A DNA stretch of 64,000 bases from Roseomonas sp. HF4 (GCF_005222755.1 NZ_STGD01000001.1:248001-312000); one strand, 5' to 3'; shown: positions 34,224 through 42,945, numbered from the stretch's first letter. Made by a program: numbers and translations. The notes: generated by a model not told the origin, from the sequence alone.

Positions 34224-35075
34224 TCAGCACCGCATCGCAGCAAACACCTGCGTCGGCGCGACGAATTCCTCCTGCGCGGCGACGGTCAGGATCTCGCGCG
34301 ACCCAGCCTCGGCCGTCCGGCGCAGCAGCCCGAAGACCGACGACGCCGCTGCCGCCAGCGCCACATCTGCCGCACCGCTGCGCAGCCGATGCAACAGGAA
34401 CAGAGCCGCGATCGCATCCCCCGCGCCGTTGACCGCCAGCGGCAGCATGGGCGTGGCCAGCCGCCAGAACCGCCCGTCCTCGCCGGCCAGCATGCCGATC
34501 TCGCCCTCGGGCGTGTCGGCCAGGCGCAGCGAGGTGACCAGCACGCAGCGCGGCCCGCGCGCCTGCAGCGCCGCGACCGCCGCCTTGGCCTCGGCCAGCG
34601 TGGTGACGCGGAGGCCGGTCAGCCATTCCAGCTCGAACTGGTTCGGGGTGACGATGTCGGCCGCGGGCAGCGCCTGGTCGCGCAGGAACTCCGGGATGCC
34701 CGGGCGGACGAAGACGCCACGCCCGACATCGCCGATCACCGGGTCGCAGCACCAGAGCGCCGCGGGGTTGGCCGCCTTCACCCGCCGCGCGGCATCCAGG
34801 ATGGCGGCGCCGATCTCGGCCGATCCCATGTAGCCCGACAGCACCGCGTCGCAGCGTGGCAGCGCGCCGCGTTCCTCGATCCCCTGGACGCAGTCGGCGA
34901 TCAGCTCGGCGCCGAAGACCTGGCCGCGCCACGCGCCGTAGCCGGTGTGGTTCGAGAACTGGACCGTGTGGACGCCCCACACCTCGGCGCCCAGGCGCTG
35001 CAGCGGGAAGATCGCGCTCGCATTGCCGACATGGCCATAGGCGACCCAGGACTGGATGGACAGGATGGACGGCAT
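34224..35075 (-). CDS. pdxY: Pyridoxal kinase (PdxY type)
   Basis: Phosphorylates pyridoxal in the vitamin B6 salvage path. 283 residues of the ribokinase-like fold: [20 protein letters not shown] at the N terminus, [60 protein letters not shown] and the anion-hole/catalytic Asp motif [14 protein letters not shown] (family usual form GTGDLFSA). Single gene, convergent with the HEPN gene. Confidence 0.9.
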   Translation of the reverse strand: MPSILSIQSWVAYGHVGNASAIFPLQRLGAEVWGVHTVQFSNHTGYGAWRGQVFGAELIADCVQGIEERGALPRCDAVLSGYMGSAEIGAAILDAARRVKAANPAALWCCDPVIGDVGRGVFVRPGIPEFLRDQALPAADIVTPNQFELEWLTGLRVTTLAEAKAAVAALQARGPRCVLVTSLRLADTPEGEIGMLAGEDGRFWRLATPMLPLAVNGAGDAIAALFLLHRLRSGAADVALAAAASSVFGLLRRTAEAGSREILTVAAQEEFVAPTQVFAAMRC

Positions 35076-35230
35076 CGCGAACCCCGCGGGCGAAGGGCGC
35101 GGACGCTAGGAAGCGCGGGAAGCGCGGTCAATCCGCCCTGGCGCCTTGCGCCGCACGGCGTGTCGCGTCCATCCTGCGCCACCGGAGCCTGGGACCAACC
35201 CGGCGCCGAACCCCTGAGGGAGGGACCCCC

Positions 35231-36535
35231 ATGACCGCATCGCTCACGCGCCGCGAGGCGCTGGCAGCCGGCTTCGGCACCGTCATCCTGCCCGCAACGC
35301 TCTCCGCCCAGCCGGTCGCGAAGCCGGCGGAACTGAAGATCGGCGTCACCACCTTCCTGTCGGGCCCCGCATCCGTCTTCGGCGTGCCGTCGCGCCGCGC
35401 CTGCGAGATGCTGGTCGAGCAGATCAACGCCGCCGGCGGCATCGCCGGCGTGCCGCTCCGCCCGATCTTCGTGGACGAGGGGCCGGGCACCGACCACCTG
35501 GTAGGGGAGTTCCGCCGCCTGGTGCAGAGCGAGGGCGTGTCGGTCATCATGTCGGCGATCTCGTCCGGGTCCTGCCTCGCCTGCACGCCGCTGTCGCGCG
35601 AACTGTCGAAGGTGACCATCCTCTGGGACTGCGGCACGCAGCGCATCTTCGAGGAGGCGAACTACGACTACGCCTTCCGCACCCAGGGCTACGCGACGCC
35701 GGAGGTGCTGGCGCCGCTGTTGTATACGCTGCGCAAGAAGCCGGATCTGCGCACCGTCGCGGTGATCAACCAGGACTACGCCTGGGGCCGCGATTCCTGG
35801 GAGATCTGGAAGACCGCGATGGACGCCGTGAAGCCCGGCGTGCGCGTGGTGGCCGAGATGTTCCCCCGCTTCGGCTCGACCGACTTCTCGACCGAGATCA
35901 CGCGCCTGCTGGCGCTGCGCCCGGACGTGGTGTTCTCCACCTCCTGGGGGGGCGAGCTCGTCACCTTCATCCGCCAGGCAACCGAGCGGCGCCTGCATGA
36001 ACGCACCACCTTCGTCCTGCCGGTGGCCGAGGCCTCGCTGCAGATCCTCGGGCGCAACATGCCCGAGGGCCACGTGATCGGCGCGCGCGGTGACCACTGG
36101 AACAACCACCCCTCCCCGGCCAACCCGGCGCTGTTCAATTCCTTCGTCTCCGCCTACCGGCAGAAGTTCAACGAATACCCGATCTATCCCTGCCACCACA
36201 TGGCGCAGGCGGTGTGGGCGCTGAAGGCGGCGCTCGAGAAGGCGGTCGCGGCCAAGTCCGGCGGCTGGCCGTCCGATGCCGAGCTCGCCGCCGCCTTCCG
36301 CGGCCTGACCTTCCCGACGCCCACCTCGACCATCACGCTGCGCGCGGATGGCCAGGGGCTCGAGGACCAGATCGTGGGCCTGTCGCATTTCGACAGCCGC
36401 TTCCCCTTCGCGGTGCCGAAGGAGATGATGCGCTACCCTGCCGCCCAGGTCTCGGCGCCGGCGGGGCAGAAGAGCGTGGACTGGCTCAAGACCCTGACGC
36501 CCGCCATGGTCCAGCAGGCCGGCGCGGCACTGTAG
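35231..36535 (+). CDS. Branched-chain-type ABC transporter binding protein
   Basis: 434 residues, type I periplasmic receptor of the LivJ/AmiC-like group, with Tat-like signal TRREALAAGFGTVILPATLS. Features: KIGVTTFLSGPASVFGVPSR, VEQINAAGGIAGVPLRPIFV, SVIMSAISSGSCLACTPLSR, VAVINQDYAWGRDSWEIWK and HHMAQAVWALKAALEKAV. ATG 35231 follows GAGGGAGGGACCCCC; the frame upstream is antisense to pdxY. First gene of a five-gene importer operon (35231-39835). Many members of this group bind amides, urea or aromatic acids rather than amino acids; ligand open. Confidence 0.9.
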   Translation: MTASLTRREALAAGFGTVILPATLSAQPVAKPAELKIGVTTFLSGPASVFGVPSRRACEMLVEQINAAGGIAGVPLRPIFVDEGPGTDHLVGEFRRLVQSEGVSVIMSAISSGSCLACTPLSRELSKVTILWDCGTQRIFEEANYDYAFRTQGYATPEVLAPLLYTLRKKPDLRTVAVINQDYAWGRDSWEIWKTAMDAVKPGVRVVAEMFPRFGSTDFSTEITRLLALRPDVVFSTSWGGELVTFIRQATERRLHERTTFVLPVAEASLQILGRNMPEGHVIGARGDHWNNHPSPANPALFNSFVSAYRQKFNEYPIYPCHHMAQAVWALKAALEKAVAAKSGGWPSDAELAAAFRGLTFPTPTSTITLRADGQGLEDQIVGLSHFDSRFPFAVPKEMMRYPAAQVSAPAGQKSVDWLKTLTPAMVQQAGAAL

Positions 36536-36548
36536 CGGGGCACGCGCG

Positions 36549-37484
36549 ATGGCCGAATGGCTCCAGGACAATGGGCTGCTGCTCGGCCTCGCGCTGCTCG
36601 ACGGGCTGTCCTCGGCGGGGCTGATCTTCCTCGTCGCGGTCGGGCTCAACCTGGTGTTCGGCGTGCTGCGCATCGTCAACGTCGCGCATGGCTCGCTCTA
36701 TGCCATCGGCGCCTACAGCGCCGCCTCCATCGGCATCTTCGCCGCCAGCCTCGGCCTGCCGGCCTGGGCGTCGCTGCCGCTGCTCGTGCTCTCGGCCGCG
36801 CTGGTGGGCGCGGTCCTGGGGCCGCTGATCGAACGCCTGCTGCTGCGCCGCATCTACGCGCAGGAGGAAGTGGTGCAGCTGCTCGTGACCTTCGCGCTCT
36901 TCATGATCCTCGAGGACGTACAGAAGATCGTCTGGGGCGTGCAGCCCATCCACCACGATGCGGCGATGCGCCTGCTCGGCAATTTCGACGTGCCCTTCGG
37001 GGCCGACTTCATCCCCTTCACCGCCTACCAGCTGTTCGTGCTGCCGGGCATTGCGATCTTCACGCTGGTGGGGCTCGCCTGGTTCCTGCGCCGGACGCTG
37101 ACGGGCCGCGTCATCGTCGCCGTCACGACCGACCGCGAAGCCGCGACCGCGATGGGCATCGACGCCACGCGCGTCTACCTGCTGACCTTCACGGCCGGGG
37201 CGGCGCTGGCCGCGCTCGGCGGCGCGCTGTCCTCCCCCACCGCGGCGCTGGTGCCGGGGATCGGCGCGCAGACCATCGTGCTCTCCTTCGCCGTGGTCGC
37301 GACCGCCGGGCTCGGGCAGATCGAGGGCGCGGCGCTGACCTCGCTCATGATGGGCCTCGGGCGCTCGATCGCCGTCTACTTCGAGCCGGAACTGGAAGTG
37401 GTCGTGCCCTACATCATCATGGTGCTGGTGCTGCTGGTCCGCCCACAGGGGCTGTTCGGCGTGATCGAGACGCGGCGGGTATGA
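36549..37484 (+). CDS. livH: Branched-chain-type ABC transporter permease LivH
   Basis: 311 residues, about eight membrane helices. LivH landmarks: GLSSAGLIFLVAVGLNLVFG, LRIVNVAHGSLYAIGAYSAA, LLLRRIYAQEEVVQLLVTFA, VAVTTDREAATAMGIDATRV (the cytoplasmic EAA-like loop contacting the ATPase) and GLGQIEGAALTSLMMGLGRS. Begins 14 bases after the receptor stop and overlaps livM by 4 bases. Confidence 0.93.
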   Translation: MAEWLQDNGLLLGLALLDGLSSAGLIFLVAVGLNLVFGVLRIVNVAHGSLYAIGAYSAASIGIFAASLGLPAWASLPLLVLSAALVGAVLGPLIERLLLRRIYAQEEVVQLLVTFALFMILEDVQKIVWGVQPIHHDAAMRLLGNFDVPFGADFIPFTAYQLFVLPGIAIFTLVGLAWFLRRTLTGRVIVAVTTDREAATAMGIDATRVYLLTFTAGAALAALGGALSSPTAALVPGIGAQTIVLSFAVVATAGLGQIEGAALTSLMMGLGRSIAVYFEPELEVVVPYIIMVLVLLVRPQGLFGVIETRRV

Positions 37485-38413
37485 GGCGCACCGAGATCCT
37501 TCTCGCGCTGGCGTTCGCCGGCGCCATCCTGGCCGCCGCCATCGCGGCGCCGTGGCTGCGCTTCGTGCTGACCATCGCGCTCGCCAAGGGCATCGCGGTT
37601 ACCGGCATCCTGCTGCTGCTGCGCGCGGGGCAGGTCTCCTTCGGCCATGCGCTCTACATCGCCTTCGGCGCCTATACCGTGGCGTTCCTGGCGCCGGTGC
37701 TGAACGACGCGGTGCTGCTGCTGGGCGCGGCCGCCGGGCTGACCGGCCTGCTCGGCCTGCTGGTCGGGCTGTTCGTCACGCGCTACCGGCAGATCTTCTT
37801 CGGCATGCTGAACCTGGCGATGTGCATGGTGTTCTATTCGCTGCTCGAGAAGCTCTATCACTTCACCAAGGGCAGTGACGGCATCCGGGTCGAGGTGATG
37901 CCGATCGCCGGCCAGGCGCTGGAGCGCGTCGCCTACGAATGGACCATCTTCGGCATCGCGCTCGGCCTCGCGGTCGTGGTGGGCGTGCTGCTCCGGCTCT
38001 ACCTCGCCTCCCCGATGGGCGAAGCGCTCAAGGGCATCAAGACGCGCGAGACCCGGCTCGAATTCATGGGCGTGCCGGCGCGCGGCGTGCTGCTTTCCGC
38101 CTATGTCATCTCGGCCGTGGTGGGCGGGGTCGGCGGCGCGCTGATCGCCATGACGTCGCGCCACGTGACGCCGCTGCTGTCCTACTGGACCGCGTCGGGG
38201 GAACTCGTCTTCATCGCCATCCTGGGCGGCGCGGGCGGCGTGCTCGGGCCCTTCCTCGGCGCCGCGGCCTATGAGCTGATCCGCGTCTACGCGGCGGCCT
38301 CCTTCGCCGATGCCTGGCAGATGATCCTGGGCGCGTCGCTCCTGCTGGTCATCCTGTTCGCGCCGGGCGGGCTCTGGGGCCTCGCGGCGCGCGCCGGGGG
38401 GCGCGGGCGATGA
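37481..38413 (+). CDS. livM: Branched-chain-type ABC transporter permease LivM
   Basis: Second channel subunit, 310 residues from the ATG overlapping the livH stop. Landmarks: LLLLRAGQVSFGHALYIAFG, FVTRYRQIFFGMLNLAMCMV, GEALKGIKTRETRLEFMGVP (ATPase-contact loop) and ILGGAGGVLGPFLGAAAYEL. About nine helices. The frame is open far upstream through livH, but that part is out of phase with livH coding and is discounted. Its stop overlaps the livG ATG. Confidence 0.92.
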   Translation: MRRTEILLALAFAGAILAAAIAAPWLRFVLTIALAKGIAVTGILLLLRAGQVSFGHALYIAFGAYTVAFLAPVLNDAVLLLGAAAGLTGLLGLLVGLFVTRYRQIFFGMLNLAMCMVFYSLLEKLYHFTKGSDGIRVEVMPIAGQALERVAYEWTIFGIALGLAVVVGVLLRLYLASPMGEALKGIKTRETRLEFMGVPARGVLLSAYVISAVVGGVGGALIAMTSRHVTPLLSYWTASGELVFIAILGGAGGVLGPFLGAAAYELIRVYAAASFADAWQMILGASLLLVILFAPGGLWGLAARAGGRGR

Positions 38414-39186
38414 CCGACGCGCTGCTCAGCGCCCGCGGGCTGCGCCTCGCCTTCGGCGGCGTGCGCGCGGCGGACGGCATCGACCTCGACGTCATGCGGG
38501 GCGAGTTCCTCGCCATCATCGGCCCGAACGGCGCGGGCAAGACCACCTTCATCAACATGACGACCGGCTACCTGAAGCCGCAGGACGGCGAGATCCGCTA
38601 CGAGGGGCGGCGCATCACCGGGATGTCGCCCCGCGCCATCGTGAAGCTCGGCATCGCGCGGTCCTTCCAGCTGCCGCAGCTGTTCCTCGAGCACACGGTC
38701 GAGCAGAACCTCGCCATCGCGCTCGCCGCGCGGCACGGCATCTGGTCGCCGCTGGCGCCCCTGCTGCGGCCCGGCTACCGGGCGGAGGCGCGCGACCTGC
38801 TCGACCGCTTCGGCCTGGCCGCGCTGGCCGATGCCCGCGCCGATGCGCTGAACGAAGGGGCGCGCAAGCTCGCCGACATCGCCATGGCGGTCGCGCTGAA
38901 GCCGCGCCTGCTGCTGATGGACGAGCCCACCTCGGGCGTCGCGGCGTCGGAGAAGATGCACGTGGTCGAGACGCTCGCCCGCGTGCTGCGGGAGGCGAAG
39001 GTGACGGCCGTCTTCGTCGAGCACGACATGGACGTGGTCGAGCGCTTCGCCGACCGCGTCGCCGTCTGGAGCCAGGGGCGGATCGCGGCGCTCGGCCCGC
39101 CGCAGGAGGTCCTGGCCGACCCCACCGTGCAGCACGAGGTCATCGGCATCGAGCGCCACGCGACCCCGGGGGACGCGCATGCTTGA
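38410..39186 (+). CDS. livG: Branched-chain-type ABC transporter ATPase LivG
   Basis: 258-residue ATPase. Walker A GPNGAGKTTF (about residues 38-47), FINMTTGYLKPQDGEIRYEG, the LivG-specific ITGMSPRAIVKLGIARSFQL, a variant signature LNEGARKLADIAMA in place of LSGGQ-type, Walker B LLLMDEPTSG and H-loop VFVEHDMDVV. The signature ALNEGARK is short of the normal glycine pair, a known trait of some LivG proteins. Overlaps livM and livF ends. Confidence 0.92.
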   Translation: MTDALLSARGLRLAFGGVRAADGIDLDVMRGEFLAIIGPNGAGKTTFINMTTGYLKPQDGEIRYEGRRITGMSPRAIVKLGIARSFQLPQLFLEHTVEQNLAIALAARHGIWSPLAPLLRPGYRAEARDLLDRFGLAALADARADALNEGARKLADIAMAVALKPRLLLMDEPTSGVAASEKMHVVETLARVLREAKVTAVFVEHDMDVVERFADRVAVWSQGRIAALGPPQEVLADPTVQHEVIGIERHATPGDAHA

Positions 39187-39835
39187 GCTCGCGGGCGTCT
39201 CGGTCTCGATCGCCGGCGTGCCGGTGCTGCGCGAGGTCTCGCTGAAGGTGCCGGCCGGCGGCCGCGTGGCGCTGATCGGCCGGAACGGCGCGGGCAAGAC
39301 CACCACGCTGCGCACGCTGATGGGCCTGGTGCAGGCGTCCGCAGGCCGCGTCGTCATCGACGGGGAGGACGAGACGCGCCTGCCGCCGCACCACCGGCCG
39401 CGCCACGGCATCGGCTATGCGCCCGAGGACCGGCGCCTGTTCGGCGCCTTCACGGTCGAGGAGAACATGCTGCTGCCCGCGCAGGTGCTCGGCCTGCCGG
39501 CCGCCGAGACCCGCACGCGGCTGGAGCGCGTCTATTCCCTGCTGCCGGAGCTGACGGACCTGGCGCCGCGCAAGGCCGCGGGGCTGTCGGGCGGACAGGG
39601 CAAGATGGCCGCGCTCGGCCGGGCGCTGATGGTGGGCACCCGCGCGGTGCTGCTGGACGAGCCCTTCCAGGGCCTGGCACCGGCGCTCGCCATGCGCTAC
39701 GCCGATGCGCTGAAGCGCCTGCGCGCCGCTCTGCCCGACGTCGCGATCCTGATCACCGAGAGCAACCCCGAGCTGCTGCGCCCGCTGGTCGAGCGGACCT
39801 ACGTGATCGAGCGGGGCGAGATCACGGCGGGCTGA
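39179..39835 (+). CDS. livF: Branched-chain-type ABC transporter ATPase LivF
   Basis: 218-residue ATPase, slightly shorter than the usual 230-240. Walker A GRNGAGKTTTL, GIGYAPEDRRLFGAFTVEEN, signature LSGGQGKMAALGRAL, Walker B AVLLDEPFQGLAP. The H-loop region ILITESNPELL has a Ser-Asn in place of the expected His, so its switch histidine is not obvious; hydrolysis may rely on LivG. Start overlaps livG by 8 bases. Last gene of the operon. Confidence 0.9.
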   Translation: MLELAGVSVSIAGVPVLREVSLKVPAGGRVALIGRNGAGKTTTLRTLMGLVQASAGRVVIDGEDETRLPPHHRPRHGIGYAPEDRRLFGAFTVEENMLLPAQVLGLPAAETRTRLERVYSLLPELTDLAPRKAAGLSGGQGKMAALGRALMVGTRAVLLDEPFQGLAPALAMRYADALKRLRAALPDVAILITESNPELLRPLVERTYVIERGEITAG

Positions 39836-39946
39836 ACGTGCGGGGCGGCCCGTCCCAAGGGCCGGATGCGCCAGGGGGCCCGGGCGGCGCCGGCCTGACC
39901 GGCACCGTCGATGCCGTCGTTCCATGCAGCGGCCTGTTCAATTGCT

Positions 39947-39975
39947 TTGACGCGCCGGAGTCCCGGCGCCTAGCG
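39947..39975 (+). promoter_or_regulatory. Promoter for exported TPR protein gene
   Basis: TTGACG at 39947, 17-base spacer, CTAGCG at 39970. It lies about 80 bases before the TPR gene start in the 218-bp gap after livF, and in a locally less GC-rich patch (CAATTGCTTTGACG). Confidence 0.5.
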
Positions 39976-40053
39976 TCGCCGCCGATCACGAAGCCGCAAG
40001 TCGGCCCCGGTCGGTGACCGCAGCCGAAGGTTCCCGCAACCGGAGGTTCCACC

Positions 40054-41667
40054 ATGTTCCGTCCGTTCCTGGCCGGGCTCGCGATCACCACGGGATTGTC
40101 CGTCCTGCCGCCGGACCCGGCGCGCGCCCAGGCGCCGCAGCCCGCCCCCAGCATGACCCACCGCGTGCTCGGCACCGTCAACTTCCCGGTGCAGTGCTCC
40201 GCGCAGGCGCAGGCCGAGTTCAACCACGGCATGCTGCTGCAGCACTCCTTCTGGTACCAGGTGGCCGCCGCCTCCTTCCAGGAGGTCCGCCGCCTCGATC
40301 CTGGCTGCACCATGTCCTATTGGGGCGAGGCGCTGGCGCTGCTGACCAACCCCTACGCGCCGCCCTTCGCGGCGAACCTGCGCCAGGGCCGCGCGCTGCT
40401 CGCCGAGGCCCGGCGCCTGGGCGCGCGCACCCCGCGCGAGGCCGCCTATGTCGAGGCCCTCGCCCTGGTCTTCGCCGGCGACGACGCGGCCGGCCATCGC
40501 GCCCGCCTGATCGCCTATCGCGACGCCATGGGCGCGCTGCGCGAACGCTTCCCCGACGATGCCGAGGCGACGATCCAGTACGCGCTGCTGCTCGGCGTCG
40601 CCTCCTCGCCGGCGGACCGCACCTACGCCGACCAGCTGCGCGGCGCCGAGATGCTGGAACGCGAGCTGGTGCGCCAGCCCGAACATCCCGGCATCGTCCA
40701 CTACCTGATCCACCTCTACGACTACCCCGCGCTCGCGGGCCGCGGCGTGCGCTTCGCCGAACGCTACGGGCGCCTCGCCGCCGACGCGCCGCACGCGCTG
40801 CACATGCCCTCCCACATCTACACGCGCATCGGCCGGTGGGAGGATTCGATCGAGAGCAACACCCGCGCGGCGAACCTCGCCGAGCGCGCGGGCGAGGCCG
40901 ACGACACGCTGCATGCGCTCGACTACATGGCCTATGCCTACCTCCAGACCGGGCGCGACGCCGAGGCGGCCGAGATCCTGCGCCGCGCCCAGGCCTTGAG
41001 CACGACGGGCCCGACCCGCGCGGCCTACGGCTTCGCCATGGCGGCGATCCCGGCGCGCTACGCGCTCGAGCGCGGCGCCTGGTCGGAGGCGGCGTCCCTC
41101 CCGCTGCGCCCGGCTGCGGCGCCGAACCTCGCCTATACGGAGGCGCAGACCCACTTCGCCCGCGCGCTCGGCTTCGCGCGCGGCGGCCGCCCGGCCGAGG
41201 CGACGCCCGACATCGCGGCGCTGGCGCGCATCGCCGAGGCCCTCGCGCCGCGCGACGCCTACTGGTCCGGCCAGGTGGCGATCCAGCGCGACGCGGCGAC
41301 GGGCTGGCAGGCCTTCGCGGCCGGCCGGCGCGAGGAAGGCCTTGCCCTGCTGCGCGCCACCGCCGAGCGCGAGGCGCGCACCGACAAGCACGTCATCACC
41401 CCCGGCCCGCTCGCCCCGGCGCGCGAGCTCTACGCCGAGGCGCTGCTCGAAGCCGGCCAGCCCGCCGCGGCCCTGGCCGAGTTCGACGCGGTGCAACGCA
41501 CCGAGCCGCGCCGGCTGCGCGCCATTGCCGGCGCGGCGCGCGCGGCCGATGCCGCGGGCGACCGCGACGAGGCACGGCGCCTCTATGCCTCGCTGCTCGA
41601 CGTCGCCGGGAATGGCGACCCGACGCGCACGGAGATCGCGGCCGCGCGCAGCTATCTCCGGCAGTAG
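40054..41667 (+). CDS. Exported TPR-repeat protein
   Basis: 537 residues; signal peptide MFRPFLAGLAITTGLSVLPP with cleavage near ARAQA, then helix-pair repeats over nearly the whole chain, for example AEFNHGMLLQHSFWYQVAAA, SFQEVRRLDPGCTMSYWGEA, DTLHALDYMAYAYLQTGRDA, AEILRRAQAL and ALAEFDAVQRTEPRRLRAIA. HYLIHLYDYP and HMPSHIYTRIGRWEDSIESN are conserved in a family of periplasmic TPR proteins annotated only as hypothetical. Preceded by GGAGGTTCCACC and its own promoter, so independent of the Liv operon. Probably a protein-binding scaffold. Confidence 0.82.
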   Translation: MFRPFLAGLAITTGLSVLPPDPARAQAPQPAPSMTHRVLGTVNFPVQCSAQAQAEFNHGMLLQHSFWYQVAAASFQEVRRLDPGCTMSYWGEALALLTNPYAPPFAANLRQGRALLAEARRLGARTPREAAYVEALALVFAGDDAAGHRARLIAYRDAMGALRERFPDDAEATIQYALLLGVASSPADRTYADQLRGAEMLERELVRQPEHPGIVHYLIHLYDYPALAGRGVRFAERYGRLAADAPHALHMPSHIYTRIGRWEDSIESNTRAANLAERAGEADDTLHALDYMAYAYLQTGRDAEAAEILRRAQALSTTGPTRAAYGFAMAAIPARYALERGAWSEAASLPLRPAAAPNLAYTEAQTHFARALGFARGGRPAEATPDIAALARIAEALAPRDAYWSGQVAIQRDAATGWQAFAAGRREEGLALLRATAEREARTDKHVITPGPLAPARELYAEALLEAGQPAAALAEFDAVQRTEPRRLRAIAGAARAADAAGDRDEARRLYASLLDVAGNGDPTRTEIAAARSYLRQ

Positions 41668-41706
41668 CCGCGGATCGCCCGCGCCATGGGCCGGGGGCGC
41701 GGGCCC

Positions 41707-41735
41707 TTGCGCGTGACCGGTGTTTCCACTAGATC
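41707..41735 (+). promoter_or_regulatory. Promoter for rpmE
   Basis: TTGCGC at 41707, 17-base spacer, TAGATC at 41730; transcript start would be about 48 bases before the rpmE ATG. Good spacing and location in the 122-bp gap. Confidence 0.5.
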
Positions 41736-41789
41736 GGCCGCTCCCGCGCCCGGCCCAAAAGGGCGCGCCATTGCTGTTGCGAGCGCCCC

Positions 41790-42020
41790 ATGAAGTCCGA
41801 CATCCATCCCGACTACCACGAGATCAAGGTCATCATGACCGACGGGACCGAGTTCACGACGCGGTCCTGCTACGGCAAGCCGGGCGACAGCATCCGCCTC
41901 GACGTCGATCCGAAGTCGCACCCGGCCTGGACCGGCGTGCAGCGCGTGATGGACACGGGCGGACAGATCGCGAAGTTCAACAAGAAGTTCGCCGGCATCG
42001 GCGCCCGCAAGAAGGGCTGA
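41790..42020 (+). CDS. rpmE: 50S ribosomal protein L31
   Basis: 76 residues: [59 protein letters not shown] and [14 protein letters not shown], the classical L31 layout. Only one cysteine remains, so the zinc-binding CxxC form is absent; this is the zinc-independent type common in alphaproteobacteria. Single-gene transcript with a clear terminator at 42129-42159. Confidence 0.95.
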   Translation: MKSDIHPDYHEIKVIMTDGTEFTTRSCYGKPGDSIRLDVDPKSHPAWTGVQRVMDTGGQIAKFNKKFAGIGARKKG

Positions 42021-42060
42021 TCTTCGCCCTCAGGCGCCGGGCGCGGGCTCAGGCCGTTTG

Positions 42061-42153
42061 GCTTGCGCGCCATGCGCCGGTGCGCTGGAAACCGCTGATG
42101 GTCTGGGCGCGGTCGCGCCTTGCGCTCCCGGCCCGAGGCCTTGCCTCGGGCCG
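42061..42153. repeat. Repeat family 2, copy 1 (contains terminator stem)
   Basis: Matches 46021-46112. Shared core: GGTCTGGGCGCGGTCGCGCC here against GGTCCGGGCGCGGTCGCGCT there, then GCGCTCCCGGCCCGAGGC and a self-complementary end CCTCGGGCCG in both. In this copy the end functions as the rpmE terminator because T residues follow. Likely a small mobile or amplified intergenic unit. Confidence 0.7.
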
Positions 42154-42159
42154 TTTTTT
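42129..42159 (+). terminator. Rho-independent terminator after rpmE
   Basis: Perfect 11-bp stem CGGCCCGAGGC / GCCTCGGGCCG with a 3-base loop, followed by six T residues and G. Strongest terminator seen in the window. Confidence 0.92.
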
Positions 42160-42195
42160 GTTTCGCGCCGATTCTTCACGCCCCGCCCGCACCCC

Positions 42196-42224
42196 TTGAA
42201 CGGCGCCCGGCGACGAAATACCTC
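42196..42224 (+). promoter_or_regulatory. Candidate heat-shock (sigma32-type) promoter of hsp20
   Basis: CTTGAAC at 42195-42201 resembles the -35 element of alphaproteobacterial RpoH promoters; 17 bases later is TACCTC with ATA before it. It would give a leader of about 110 bases ahead of the hsp20 ATG. The -10 match is weak, so the call rests partly on the heat-shock gene behind it. Confidence 0.4.
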
Positions 42225-42229
42225 AAGCA

Positions 42230-42341
42230 TGCTGGCGGTGCCCTCCAGGGGCCGTCGGCGTGGACCGGCAGGGTCGCCCGACCGGGGGCCCGCGAGACCG
42301 GATCCGCAACGTCGAACCTTGCTACCGCAGGAGGTTCCATG
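42230..42341 (+). promoter_or_regulatory. ROSE-like RNA thermometer in hsp20 leader
   Basis: The last hairpin is GAACCTTGCT (42314-42323), loop ACCGC, AGGAGGTTC (42329-42337), then CATG. It hides the AGGAGG ribosome-binding site. The 5' arm carries UUGCU opposite AGGA with one G left over, exactly the conserved imperfect pairing of ROSE thermometers in front of small heat-shock genes of alphaproteobacteria. Upstream GC-rich dyads (about 42240-42300) could form the further hairpins usual in ROSE leaders; their pairing was not computed. Confidence 0.75.
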
Positions 42342-42800
42342 AACGCGATCGACTTCTCCCCCCTGTTCCGCACCGCCATCGGCTTCGACCGACTGGCGCG
42401 CCTGATGGACAGCGCCCGCACGGTCCCCGAGGCGAACGGCTACCCGCCCTACAACATCGAGAAGACCGGCGATGACAGCTACGTGCTGACCATGGCCGTG
42501 GCCGGTTTCTCCGAGGCGGACATCGAGATCACCGCGCAGGAGAACACGCTGACCGTCGCCGGGCGGCCGCAGCCGCAGCCCGAGGATGGCCGGCGCTTCC
42601 TGCACCGTGGCATCGCCGGGCGCGCCTTCGAGCGCCGCTTCGTCCTGGCCGACCACATCGTGGTCGAGGGCGCGGACCTCGCGAACGGGCTGCTGCACGT
42701 GGCGCTCAGGCGCATGGTGCCCGAGGCGCTGAAGCCGCGGCGCATCCCGGTGCAGCCGGGCCGGCCGGTGCTCGAGGCCGGGCAGCCGCAGGCGGCCTGA
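42339..42800 (+). CDS. Small heat-shock protein (Hsp20/alpha-crystallin)
   Basis: ATP-independent holdase chaperone, 153 residues. N-terminal MNAIDFSPLFRTAIGFDRLA (IbpA-like), alpha-crystallin domain from YPPYNIEKTGDDSYVLTMAV and AGFSEADIEITAQENTLTVA through FLHRGIAGRAFERRFVLADH to GADLANGLLHVALRRMVPEA, then an RRIPVQ tail with the I-x-V motif used for oligomer contacts. Start at ATG 42339 with AGGAGG in the ROSE-like hairpin; induction on heating is expected. Confidence 0.94.
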   Translation: MNAIDFSPLFRTAIGFDRLARLMDSARTVPEANGYPPYNIEKTGDDSYVLTMAVAGFSEADIEITAQENTLTVAGRPQPQPEDGRRFLHRGIAGRAFERRFVLADHIVVEGADLANGLLHVALRRMVPEALKPRRIPVQPGRPVLEAGQPQAA

Positions 42801-42806
42801 CCGCCC

Positions 42807-42945
42807 GAAGGTCGGGGGAGGAGAACCTCCCCCGAACCCCCTCCCTTCTTTGGTACTTGGCGCCGGTCCTGGACGGTCCAGCGCCAGGGAACAAAGAAGG
42901 TTGAGGGGGGTCCGGGGGGAGAAGTTCCCTTCTCCCCCCGCCTTC
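42807..42945. repeat. Dispersed palindromic element, copy C
   Basis: Occupies the whole space between the convergent hsp20 and selO genes and its right end reaches into the selO stop codon (42944-42946). Left half is nearly identical to copy A; the right half (CAGGGAACAAAGAAGGTTGA, GGGGGGAGAAGTTCCCTTCT) is nearly identical to the complement of copy D. Terminal inverted repeats GAAGGTCGGGGGAGGAGAAC and GAAGGCGGGGGGAGAAGGGA (complement). It probably supplies termination for both genes. Confidence 0.82.

Larger units (their letters stand above)
42021..42338 (+). other. 318-bp region between rpmE and hsp20: repeat, terminator, heat-shock promoter and leader
   Basis: No gene. In order: repeat family 2 copy (42061-42153) ending in the rpmE terminator (42129-42159), a low-spacing gap, a promoter-like pair (42196-42224) and the approximately 110-base leader of the hsp20 gene ending in the ROSE-like hairpin (42314-42337). 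Confidence 0.7.

Noticed and set aside
37481-38413. LivM starting at 36557 as a 618-residue protein
   Set aside because: The first 308 codons are the shifted frame of livH; membrane-protein sequence begins at the ATG overlapping the livH stop.
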